A stretch of 64,000 nucleotides of DNA from Heliopora coerulea (taxonomy: Eukaryota; Cnidaria; Anthozoa; Scleralcyonacea; Helioporidae): positions 1,597,501-1,661,500 of the forward strand of contig JASJOG010000057.1 in the NCBI GenBank assembly GCA_030142905.1, in the 5' to 3' direction. The translations under genes were made by a program, and so were the position numbers. Positions 23,670-32,657 of the stretch are shown here, one piece after another. The notes under the pieces were generated by a model, which was not told the DNA's origin, did not search any database, and saw only the letters and a list, made by a program, of their open reading frames with translations. Position 1 is the stretch's first letter; every line of letters starts with the position of its first letter.

Positions 23670-26600
23670 GACATCACGCATGTTAATAAGGATGGTTTCC
23701 AAGACCGAGCGTGATATACACTTCTAAAGACCAATAATTAAACTTCTAAGAATTTCAGTTTCCATTCCACAAAAATGTCTTATCAAGATCCGTGAGGTAT
23801 CTTAATAGACAAGCCTACTTTTTTCACGAATTGTTTGAGAATGTGCAGTTTCTTTATTCCTTTTATTCTTTAAAATCCTCTGTACATGCGACTCTGAGGA
23901 TGGTTCTCAAAACTAAATGAAATTCAAACCTATTTTCTGGATGACCTGTTTTGATTCTTTAACTGTATACCCATCAGCCCAAAGGTTTAAGTTCAAAACC
24001 CTCTAAATTACTAAAACTGTCAAGGCTGTTTCTTAGTTAGGCAGTGTATAAGAGCATCGCTTTCAAGAACTTTGTATGAGTCTCAGCAATCTGAGTGGTT
24101 TTGTTTTGTTTTAAATTTATTTGAATGTATCTCAGTATATGCAGAAGTATGAATTACACAAGTAAGTAAAAAAAAGGAGGAAAGTGAGATGTTGAATAAG
24201 GTATGTCACATATGTCACATCTCCCATGTGAAGTGACTACCAATATAAAAAAAAGATGTCCAAACACATGATGTTCAAGCATGACAAGGACATGAACAAG
24301 TTAATGAATATGTACAAGGAAGTTCAATCTTGGTGAATCTGAGGATCAGAAACAATCTCCAAAGAATTAAGCTTGACAAGTGATTGCATATCATTCTGTC
24401 ATAATGTCTTGCTCTTATTGGCCATGTTCTGCCTTGGGCAGCCTTTTTCTATTTTATTCTGGTTTATACCAGACTATGTACTGGTAAATACTGCCAAACT
24501 ATTTTGTTCTGCCTGATGCAAAACAAATTTACTTAGTTGAGGGAAGATGGTGGTTGCCTGTCTCAAAGGGGAATGAGCTAATGTGGTAAGTGTGGTTATT
24601 ATAATCCTGTTTTTCTAAACTTTCTTAGATAGAGTTTACCTCATCCAGTATTATGGAGACCATAAGAATTGCTTGCAAGTTGGACATTCCTGACTTGATA
24701 TCAGCTTGTGAACAGTATTTTCTGGAAGAGCTCTCAGTTAACAATTCCTGTGAGTTTTTTATGGATTCCTTGAGTATGTGTAGCAGTGGGGAGTTCAGGA
24801 GTGGTGCAGGAAACCAAAACCTGGTGGATAAATGTTGCAGATTTATTGAAGAGAATGCTTCTGATGTAGTTAAAACTGAAGGATTTTTAAATCTGTCAAA
24901 GGAAGCTTTGATACAGTTGGTTTCCAGTGATAAGGTATTATAATGATTACATCAATCTTTAGGTGTAGAGCTTCCTTTGGCTGTTTTAACTCTTAAAAAA
25001 AAAAGCATTTCTTGAGCATAAAACTTAACAGTTTGCACTGACAAATCTGCAGCTCTACAGGCAAAGTTGTAAACAGTTGTGAATAGGGAATTTGTACCAG
25101 TGACTGCTTCAGGCAGCTGAGGACAAAGATAAGACACCAGGTTCATGGAAAGTTGGCATTACAAGCTGTTATGTATTCAAATAATTGACAAAGTTAGACA
25201 GAATCTGTATAATTTGTGCCTGGTGTGTTAAAACACGTAAGAAGCTCAAATATTAGATTGCTAAAAAAATTGAAATAATTTTTTTTCTTAAAAAAAAAAA
25301 TACCCACTTTATTAATTGGTAACACTCAACATTTAGGGAACTTTGTGATAAAGAGAGGGGTACTGTGATGTATTTTTAGTTTGCTTTACCAGAAGAAGAG
25401 GTTTGGTATGCTGTTTTGGGATGGTCAAAAAACCAAGCCAAAGTTGAAAAATCTGTGAAAAACTGGACTGACCAGGAAAGGAAAATGGTTTGTGAGGTGA
25501 GGCTTTCTGCTATTGTACAGTAGGACAGTGGTAATGATGGTTGGTGAAACTACATGGAGAACTAACTGTACAATGTTCATAGGTTTAATTAAGGTGTCCA
25601 TAAATTGTATAGTTCCAGCATTTTGCAGTGACTTTCTAATACTAATATAATGCAGCAGTTTTAGTTAAGATGGTCACTGAAAGAGCAAAAATGTAAAACC
25701 AAGAGCAAATTATGTCTTGGGAGGCAACTGATTTGAATCATAATTTTTGTTAAATAAAAATACCTTGCAGATTAGGTAGTGATTTGAGATGAAGAATAAT
25801 GAATTATGTGGCCATCAGAAACAGTTCACCTTGATTAAGACTGGATGTTCTTGCTTTCATGTATCAAAAAGAATGGTACTTCAATTCATTCATTTGTTAA
25901 ATTAATGCAGACAAAGAGGGAGGTAAATTATTGTCTATTTGGGGACTTCTTTGGGTCTAAATACATGAAGTATTGTACAACTTGAACAATAACAGCTGCA
26001 GCATCAAGTAAGACAATGGTGAGAGCAGCTCTTTCATTGACATTAAGACTTTCAATTTTTATTGACCAAATTTTCCCATATGAAATGCTTTCAACATTAG
26101 GTTCTAGACAGTAATTTTTTGAGAAAGGTCCCACTCACTTATCATTCATCTGTATCATAATGTGTCTCTTGCTTTTGGGAATGGCTGTACCATAATTATT
26201 TGCATTTCCAGTTATAATCTTTACACTAAGTCAGTGACCTATATTCAGTTAGTTGCCATGGCTTTATCTGTGCTGTATGTTCTTTGTAATTCTAGTACTT
26301 ATCAGATGTGATTGGTTATGTTCGACTGTTGTTGATTGACAGCAAAATATTTGCTGAAGAAGTAGAACCAACAGGTGCAGTACCAATTGAACTTTCACTA
26401 GAGAGGTAAGAATAAAAGTTTTAAGGATTACAGACTTTGCAAGAGGCTCATAGACAGATACAGCTTGAGCAACCTGCTTGAGAGTGATCCAAACAGTGAT
26501 GAAAAAGTAGAATGCTGCAGACAAAGGCCTTCTGTTCAAAATGTCAGTATCCTTGTCCGAGTTAGAGATCTTCAATACTATCAATTTTGACCTTAGAGGG

Positions 26601-29600
26601 ATGTTCATCAAAACCGAAGAGATTATTGAAGAGTAGCCATTAAAGTAGAAAAGTATAGTGACAGGGAATTTGGAGAATCTAACACTTTTGAGAAAATTGT
26701 GTGCGTCTTAGCAAGTGTTGATAGTATGGTTGATAACAGGTGGCTGCTTCAGATTTGTTCATCTTGGAGAAGTGATAAGATCAATGAGATAGTGCTGTGG
26801 TCAGTTTTCCTATTGACTGCTTTATGTATACATTTTTCTAACTTCCATCTGACTTTGTTAATATGCCTCTCTGTTCACCTTTAAGCTGTCTTTTTGCAGG
26901 TATCGCTGTGCTGCTGTTCCTGATAAGTTTTGCGCCGGTGATGATGTTAGACGAAGGGCTCGTGTTAAGCACAAACTGTTTCAAGGCACAACAATCTTGT
27001 GGAAGAACAACATGAAATACCAGGAGATTTTAAACACATGGTAAGATGTTTAAAACCATAATTACCAGACAGTAATCTCATCTAGTCCAATGGTAGTGTA
27101 TCCTGTGAGCTAGTTTCTCAGCTTAACCCTTGTGTACTAAAAATTCCTATACCAGCAGCATACTATAACAAAGATCTGTCTTGGTAATTAATCAAATGAC
27201 TTTAACCTTGTTGTTAGGTTTGGTAATCCACAACAAGAATGGGATCTTCTTTACAAAGGAACTAGAGATGGGTTCTCCTCACAAATATTTCATCAAAAAT
27301 GTGACGACTTTACCCAAACATACACCATAGTCAAGGTGAGAGTAGGTAAATTGTTGTGTTGTATAGTGTAGTGAGAGTTAAACATTTAACATGTAACTTG
27401 AAGTTTAATTTCTTAATCAAGCCCTCAACTTTTTTGCATTTTAATATGTGAATTATTCTTTTATTTTAAGAAGCCAACATTTGACCATCATATGATGAAA
27501 ATAAGCAGCAGGATTAACAGTTTAAAACCAAAAACCATGATTCCAAATTGTTTATGTCCATGAAAGCTAATCAAAATAATGACTGTTGCATAGTATTTGT
27601 CACAGTGTTACAAATCCAGTCATTTCTCTCTTATCTCAAAAACACAATTCCTGTTTACTAATAATTCAGACAAAAATGTCCTTGATACATGATCCTGTAA
27701 ACTTAAGGTTGAGGTTAAATGATATACATTACTGTATGTTGAATGGTACCATGTGTCAGTAGCCATAAGCCAGGAAGCAAATGCATGCACAGTGTGCATT
27801 TTTTGAGCACTTTGTATCTACCGTATTTTCCGCGCGATAAGTCGCACCGTATTATAAGCCGCATCGGCAATTTTTGGCTATTTTTTTTGAAAAATTCATA
27901 GATAAGTCGCAACGGACTATAAGCCGCGCCGAACTGTAAGCCGCTATGTGAAAAAGTCCAAAGAAGTACCTATTTTGTTACGTCGCTATTCCACGTGTAG
28001 CGTGAATAACTGAACAACGAACATGAGACAAGGAAAAACCGTGAGCTATATTTGTCATTATTGCAACGTTCTACAGAAATATACATACACTAAAACATCA
28101 CTTAAAATGTGATTCATAAGACTGTAGTATGTAATGTCATTTTTAAAAGTCATTTTTTACGGGTTTTTTTTGAAAAATTCGTATATAAGTGGCACCGTAT
28201 TATAAGCCGCAAGGCGAAAATTTTGGTCGAAAAGTAGCGGCTTATAGTGCGGAAAATACGGTAGGTATTTTATCTGTGGATGTATGCCTGAATATGCATC
28301 TGCCAGTGAACTGTTAAAAAATACTTGGACATGTGTAACACATGCTTTGCAGTAACTGTTTAACAAAGTCTGTTTTACATTACCTGCTGCAACTTCACCT
28401 GCTGCAACTTCACCTTTGCTTCAATGCCAGTAAGAACCTGTTTTTTATATTGAAGGGATACAATGGGAATGTTTGTGGAGGCTTCAGCAATGTTCCCTGG
28501 GAAAGTGTCAATGGCAATGGGAGGTACATGAAATCAGGCAGGTACACAGTCAAATTCTTGACTTAAGAAGTGATCAAAATGCTCTTAATTTTTTGTTCAT
28601 TTGCAAAATGTTGCATCATTCAAATAGGGTAGACAAAATTATTATGGCAGATAGTTTTGTTAGATTTGTTCACGAAAGGTTTGGCAACTTTATTTTTAAT
28701 GTGCACTGGTGGTGCTGAACAGTGTTTTCAGTCAATCCCCACAAATTCAAATAACAAAATCCATTGCCATGCTTGTGCACCTATTATTTTCTTATACGAA
28801 TATTGATGTTTGATGGATGACATCAAGAAAACTCAAAAAACCCTTAAATGTTTGGTTATTTTATAAAACTAATTGGAAATACATGTAGCTTTAGTGTTTC
28901 TGTAGTGTGGTTGAAACATTCATGAAGCCATTTCAGCAGGAAAAATCCCTGAAAACATGCAGGTACACCTCATGTTTCCTCAAGGTATTTTTCAGGTTGA
29001 AATGACATCATTCATGTTTCTATTACAGCACAGAGACACTCAACCTTTTTTTTTAATCCAAAATGCTCAAAATTCTTTTATAAAAGAAACCCATCATGAT
29101 GCCAGTATGATATGAAATGAAAATGCTTGATAAAAATTTTGAGATTTGTTAAATCTTCATTAAATTTTATCATTTTGCATGTCTTCATGTTTTCTGCTTG
29201 TTTTCTGTTTCAGATCTTTTCTGTTTACTCTTGTTAATTCACAAGGTATTCAGCCCACAAAATTTAACATTCTGCATCCAAAGTATGCAACACTGAATCA
29301 CACAAGGTAAGTTGTCCTAAAAATATAACTTAAAAAGCCAAAATTAATTTTGAAAATTATATGTAGAAAGATTGCTGGATGCTTTTTTACATTAAAACTT
29401 GGAGTTCATGTGGTCAAGGTTTAGGGTTTAGTATTTGCTGTTAGTAGTGTTTTTGTTGCATTCTACAAAAATGGTCAATCATGAATTAATTCGTATAAGT
29501 ATGCTAACCCATTTGGGGACAGTTGCTCTAAACTGCTGAATAAAATTTACTGACAGTTAAAAGTCCAACCTAATCATTTAATAGCATTGGCATCAAAAAC

Positions 29601-30358
29601 ATTAAGAGATAGGCGACCAGCTCTGCTGAACAGAACCATCTGGGGCTAGCCAGAATAAAGTTTTAATTTTAAACTCAAATTTGACATTTAAATTTTTGTT
29701 GTTTAAAACTGAAGATTCAATTTAGTTCTTAAAATCTGAATTAAAATTTATTCTTGGATTTAAAATCTTTATTTCAGCAGGGTAACTGGTTACCCAGTGA
29801 TATTATACTTAGGGGCCCTGAGCTATAACATTAAAATCTTGCAAAAACTAAATTCATTCAAAACATATGCCATAATCTTAAAAAAAAAAAAAAAATTAAA
29901 AAGATCTATAAGTTTATCAAACTGTAACAAAAAGCTTTGTCATGCATTTCTTACTATTGGTACATATAAGTGGTTACTTTATCTATCAGCTCTTTGTGCA
30001 ACATTAAAGCTGAATGTGTAATGTCTTAAAAATTGAGAAATGGTGGATAGTGTTTTTTAATCACTTTGCTGGATAAGATTCCTATGAGGTTTTAGCTTTC
30101 CTGTAATTATGAAGTCTATGAAGTCACTTTCAGCAACATTACTTATGTATTATCTTTGCTTATAGTCTTGGCCCAACGTTTGGTGCAGGTGCTGATCTCT
30201 GTCTTGCTGATAGATGTAATACAAATATGAACTCATATTCTAATATGCCACATACATATGGTGGTGCAGTGGCTTCTGGAAATTTATTGATGGGTGGTAA
30301 GAGCTTCCAGGTAGCAGATTATGAAGTGTTCTCTCCCAGATCTACTGCAAGAAGCTAA
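17650..30358 (+). CDS. BTB-BACK-TLDc domain protein, nine exons
   Basis: Exons: 17650-17955, 24629-24934, 25380-25496, 26296-26405, 26900-27040, 27218-27335, 28456-28541, 29214-29306, 30166-30358. All have GT/AG borders and matching phases, giving 489 residues. Start is ATG 17650 in context AACATGG. Exon 1 plus the start of exon 2 encode a BTB/POZ fold (CNVIFIIG, FYAHTLILRARCAKF, VLEYIYTGKIEF across the splice). Exons 2-4 read as a BACK-type helical region (CEQYFLEELSV, EEEVWYAVLGWSKNQ). Exons 5-9 encode a TLDc domain (LFQGTTILWKNN, FLFTLVNSQG, GPTFGAGADLCLADRCN, ending DYEVFSP). BTB-BACK proteins usually act as CUL3 substrate adaptors, and TLDc domains occur in oxidation-resistance and V-ATPase-interacting proteins; a joint role is inference only. 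Intron 1 is enlarged by the same-strand PLE array, intron 6 by a MITE. Confidence 0.85.
18012..18754 (+). pseudogene. 5'-truncated PLE ORF (C-terminal third)
   Basis: It keeps only about the last 247 codons of the PLE ORF, from SLKHSNFNTEL onward, so it lacks the reverse transcriptase and retains the Cys-rich finger and the GIY-YIG endonuclease up to the normal stop. The retained sequence matches the full copies. The upstream edge follows a run of AGTAGTTTGAA repeats. It has no start codon of its own. Confidence 0.85.
18795..18846 (+). ncRNA. Hammerhead ribozyme, PLE unit 1
   Basis: Core boxes are in order: CTGATGA at 18806-18812, a stem II of CGC/GCG around a CTGA loop, GAAA at 18827-18830, a very short stem III (ACU/AGU, loop CAG) and the cleavage triplet GTA at 18837-18839. 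Stem I is closed by CTGTCA (18795-18800) against TGACAG (18841-18846), with extra pairs next to the core. Cleavage is predicted after 18839. Tiny stem III is typical of PLE hammerheads, which may work best as dimers. Confidence 0.75.
19013..21133 (+). CDS. PLE polyprotein: reverse transcriptase + GIY-YIG endonuclease (unit 2)
   Basis: From the first ATG the product has 706 residues. The frame is open farther upstream, from 18821, but without an ATG. An N-terminal helical region (IGLPTKDNYLRNLINKTES) is followed by RT motifs: LKDHKPDFENHPKCRLI, the catalytic FISFDIIDFYPSI (motif A), GSFDGAEICELAGLF and GLYRDDGLAVV (motif C, Asp-Asp present), then FLDLTFDL and YRKPNDEPIYI. A Cys cluster (CNCRKPEQCPVKGTC) leads into a GIY-YIG nuclease (VLYKARV, KTYIGVTG, FKTRYRNH with the key Arg, EEKLFI with the key Glu). 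The motifs needed for activity look intact, so this copy may be competent. The family is PLE, whose RT is related to telomerase RT. Confidence 0.85.
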   Translation: MQQIRFNYSLKNIGLPTKDNYLRNLINKTESMIQRMRWKAHFFLLNNGDDNRTASNTYGLKSKHGAPSVLNLKPFEDDVAKMIESAKFRNISDNFIQTLERDKRKINASSNVFIPADKTRNFYEMDASTYDKLLTENVTKTYKHASDDTKLEINDELKSIASELKITNRIDPMNETPAFISLKDHKPDFENHPKCRLINPAKSNLGKVSKSILDKINNDIRRQTQVNQWRNSTDAISWFQSIPDKQRKSFISFDIIDFYPSITEQLLDRSISWASQFTDITDRDINIIKHARKSLLFHKNRAWSKRNADSTFDVTMGSFDGAEICELAGLFILNSLEERFGKNVGLYRDDGLAVVNTRSGRLCDKERKELISTFNDLGLKITILTNQQRSNFLDLTFDLTNGTYKPYRKPNDEPIYINSSSNHPPSIIRELPHSINRRINVLSCNKEAFDEAAQTYNNALKHSNFNTELKHKPHIQTETQRRRQRNVTWYNPPYSKNVKTNIARDFLQLIDKHFPPNNRLHKLFNRHTIRVSYSCSDNMETFIKRHNNTILKRHDNQEKPPCTKNTRLCNCRKPEQCPVKGTCLQTSVLYKARVTTTDNNETKTYIGVTGNDFKTRYRNHCKSLNNKKYLNETELSKHIWNLKDNKRKYTIAWDIIKQIPSYKAASRKCRLCLEEKLFILKRQGKNILNRRSELFSKCRHVTKHFL
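21174..21225 (+). ncRNA. Hammerhead ribozyme, PLE unit 2
   Basis: Same sequence as the copy at 18795-18846, offset exactly 2379 bases. CTGATGA lies at 21185-21191, GAAA at 21206-21209 and the predicted cleavage after 21218. It sits 40 bases past the ORF stop and overlaps the upstream extension of the next unit's frame. Cleavage here and at 18839 would release a 2379-nt monomer. Confidence 0.75.
21392..23512 (+). CDS. PLE polyprotein: reverse transcriptase + GIY-YIG endonuclease (unit 3)
   Basis: The translation is identical to the copy at 19013-21133, including the RT Asp-Asp box, the Cys cluster and the GIY-YIG residues. Antisense open frames are also identical between the copies, so the DNA is nearly or fully identical over the ORF. 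Identity of this degree means very recent duplication, gene conversion, or an assembly duplication. The downstream flank differs: after the hammerhead it meets a TA microsatellite instead of another unit. Confidence 0.85.
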   Translation: MQQIRFNYSLKNIGLPTKDNYLRNLINKTESMIQRMRWKAHFFLLNNGDDNRTASNTYGLKSKHGAPSVLNLKPFEDDVAKMIESAKFRNISDNFIQTLERDKRKINASSNVFIPADKTRNFYEMDASTYDKLLTENVTKTYKHASDDTKLEINDELKSIASELKITNRIDPMNETPAFISLKDHKPDFENHPKCRLINPAKSNLGKVSKSILDKINNDIRRQTQVNQWRNSTDAISWFQSIPDKQRKSFISFDIIDFYPSITEQLLDRSISWASQFTDITDRDINIIKHARKSLLFHKNRAWSKRNADSTFDVTMGSFDGAEICELAGLFILNSLEERFGKNVGLYRDDGLAVVNTRSGRLCDKERKELISTFNDLGLKITILTNQQRSNFLDLTFDLTNGTYKPYRKPNDEPIYINSSSNHPPSIIRELPHSINRRINVLSCNKEAFDEAAQTYNNALKHSNFNTELKHKPHIQTETQRRRQRNVTWYNPPYSKNVKTNIARDFLQLIDKHFPPNNRLHKLFNRHTIRVSYSCSDNMETFIKRHNNTILKRHDNQEKPPCTKNTRLCNCRKPEQCPVKGTCLQTSVLYKARVTTTDNNETKTYIGVTGNDFKTRYRNHCKSLNNKKYLNETELSKHIWNLKDNKRKYTIAWDIIKQIPSYKAASRKCRLCLEEKLFILKRQGKNILNRRSELFSKCRHVTKHFL
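23553..23604 (+). ncRNA. Hammerhead ribozyme, PLE unit 3
   Basis: Third copy of the hammerhead, identical core, predicted cleavage after 23597. Only about 32 bases of the next unit follow before the sequence switches to (TA)n. Confidence 0.75.
23630..23666. repeat. (TA)n microsatellite at the PLE array 3' edge
   Basis: The unit sequence breaks off after CGTATTTAC (ends 23629) and continues as ATACATATATATA. Endonuclease-bearing PLEs are known to favour microsatellites, so this is probably the insertion site. Confidence 0.7.
26513..26545 (+). repeat. Decayed hammerhead-like fragment in BTB-TLDc intron
   Basis: The segment with ACAAAGGCCTTCTG and AAAATGTCAG resembles the clearer motif at 43104-43133 (CTGACGA, GGCCTTTGCTC, GAAATGTC), with substitutions in both boxes. 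Weak; recorded because the same pattern recurs in the window. Confidence 0.25.
27821..28261. mobile_element. MITE, 441 bp, 13-bp terminal inverted repeats
   Basis: CCGTATTTTCCGC at 27821-27833 and its exact inverse GCGGAAAATACGG at 28249-28261 bound the element. TA lies on both sides (27819-27820, 28262-28263), as expected for a TA target duplication of a Tc1/mariner-like transposase. Inside, the module TATAAGCCGC and close variants recur in both orientations. There is no coding capacity. It sits in intron 6 of the BTB-TLDc gene. Confidence 0.85.
28379..28413. repeat. Short tandem duplication
   Basis: The 15-mer CCTGCTGCAACTTCA occurs twice in a row just upstream of the TLDc exon at 28456. 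Minor intronic feature. Confidence 0.7.
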
Positions 30359-30439
30359 GAGTTCAAGCCACCATTGAAGAAGTGAGCAACAAGTAACAAG
30401 GAGGGAAGATATAGAAGCGCAATCAGGTAAAGGCATTGA

Positions 30440-30445
30440 AATAAA
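30440..30445 (+). terminator. Possible polyadenylation signal for BTB-TLDc gene
   Basis: AATAAA about 82 bases past the TAA stop. Confidence 0.4.
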
Positions 30446-31649
30446 CAGGAATGTTCTCTGACCCGAAAAATATTTAATTTGATGAGTTTTCAGCCACAAC
30501 ATTGCCGCTGCTAATTACAATTTCCTTATCCACCTTATAGTTTATATATCACAACTATTTTTAAAATAATGATGTAATCTTCTGCATGATAACATATAAA
30601 TACTGTACTGCTAATGTCATTCATCTTGTACCTGTCAAAGACCACAGTCTAGTGGCCAAAAGCTCATCAAATTAAAAATCTTTCTGATCAGAGAATGTCC
30701 CTATTTATTTCAACAAGAGGTAAGAGTTGGGTACTAACCCTACAAATGACAGTTGCCTGTAATTTTTACATGTCTGAAGGTCTAGTGTTTGGGCTATGAT
30801 GATGAAGACCTAAGTGAAACTAGTATGTAAAAGCTTTGCTGTGCATTATATGTGGTGCATGTAAAATAGGTGTATAACTGTTTAATAGGCAAACTGGGTA
30901 AACCATTGTTAATCCCATAGTTACAATGCAAATATTGTACAATTTATGGTTGATTCAAATGGTATCTAAAATGTTTGCCAAATATCTTGGAGATATAGGC
31001 CATTCTAGCTTGAGTAAATTGAAGGTAAAATTAATTTACATCATGAAGATTCTGTGTCTGAGTTACAGCTACTGTTTTGACAACTACTTCTTTTGCATTT
31101 TTATGAATTATTATATAAATTTTTCCCTTGTCAATCTATAGCAGGTACTCCAAATCCTCACAATACATCAAATTATATCTGTCAAACAATCTCCAAAATG
31201 GCTTCCTATGTAATTATTTCTTCAGCATAATAGCAGATACAAACTCAATACAGTAACAGTTCCAAGCATAATACTTGTGAGTGACTGCTGTTTCCTTTTT
31301 AATCCTATTCCTCTAATACCTCCCCAACCTCCCCACTACTGGGTGAAAATGTTGCAATATTAGCAAAAGAAAAATCCACATGTCACATTGCTAATGAAAT
31401 GGTTAAACATAGCCTACTATGAACTATTTTAAAAACAAGTGACTATTCTGTAGGAGGATACACATTTATAGGTACTAGGAAATGCTAATTGTCTTCATAT
31501 CTCATTGTGGAACACACTGTATGCCAAAGGGGGGGGAGTTAATCATCCTTACTTGCAGCCACTGGGCTGAATTGTGAAGGACGCAGATCAACGTGGTCAT
31601 ATCAAAGGCATATTAAAGGCACTGCAGGCAGCCACCATTCAATCTGTAC

Positions 31650-31890
31650 TTGTCCACGGAGCACAGCTATGATGTAAGGGTTGATTTTATTGAGAGGGGA
31701 AAACCAGAGTACCGGAGGAAAACCCTCGAAGCACAGCAGAGACCAACTACAACTCTACTCACGAGACCCAAGTGGGTCAACACATGGTTACCATTAGAGG
31801 TGACCCATCCAACTTGTAACCACAGTCAATCGGGCTTAAGTTGGAGCCCCAGTGGTGAGAAGCAACGCACTAACTGCATTTGCCATCTGT
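31650..31890 (+). repeat. Possible interspersed repeat relic
   Basis: An open frame passes through, but the text (CCAGAGTACCGGAGGAAAAC, then AGTGGTGAGAAGCAACGCAC) resembles a repeat I associate with many coral loci, not a gene. Assignment is from memory and weak. Confidence 0.3.
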
Positions 31891-32258
31891 GCATTGGAAG
31901 TTATTTTGCAGACTAAGAAGATGAGACCATCAGTATCTGTAAATGTGATACAGACTTGGTGTTTCATTAATCAGTTCTGTAATATATTTAACAAATTCAT
32001 AAACATTAAATTCTCTTGAATTTCCCTCAAGTGGTGGTTGCCATGCCTGGAATATGTGTGAACTAAATAAACATCAACTTCTTCAAGCAATGTATAAAAG
32101 ATTTTTTATTATTAACCTCAGATGTTTTGCTGGTCAAGAATAATGAACCCATCCTCTATGTATACATAGATAATTATTTAAAATGCATAGTTGGATTGAA
32201 TACATACTAAGTATTATGGTAATCCTTTAAAAAAGGTAAGACAAATTCAGATGGTGAA

Positions 32259-32311
32259 AAAAAAATTTATATATATGTAGGTAGCTACCTATGTATATAT
32301 AATTTTTTTTA
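32259..32311. repeat. AT-rich palindrome
   Basis: TATATATGTAGGTAGCTACC and its inverse meet at about 32284, flanked by A- and T-runs. It could extrude as a cruciform. No element boundaries are seen. Confidence 0.6.
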
Positions 32312-32582
32312 TAAAAAAAACAATATATACATATACATACCTACATACATTATTACATACATAGAATTATTCCTCTCCTTGACATATCCAAATGGACAGG
32401 GAACTAGTAAAAAAATGCTACACTGTTGATGGTGATGACTTTTTTTAACTGAACGGAGAAATTGTTCCTAAAATTTCATTGACATCAACTTGAGAAAATG
32501 GGTTAGACAATAGGTTAACTTGGTTAACCCAATAAGGGGAGTGGTTTACCTTAAAATTCAATTCTGACTTTCACTAAACAAT

Positions 32583-32588
32583 TTTATT
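32583..32588 (-). terminator. Polyadenylation signal for MGAT4
   Basis: AATAAA on the minus strand, 70 bases past the MGAT4 stop codon. Confidence 0.5.
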
Positions 32589-32657
32589 CAATTGATTAGG
32601 GGTGCCTACCCCTTGTGTTCAAAGTTTGGATGAAATCACAGGATTGTTTTTGTTGCT

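Larger units (their letters stand above)
30359..32582. other. Convergent region between BTB-TLDc and MGAT4
   Basis: Contains the 3' UTR of the BTB-TLDc gene, a possible repeat at 31650-31890 and a palindrome at 32259-32311. No exon was recognised. Confidence 0.45.
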
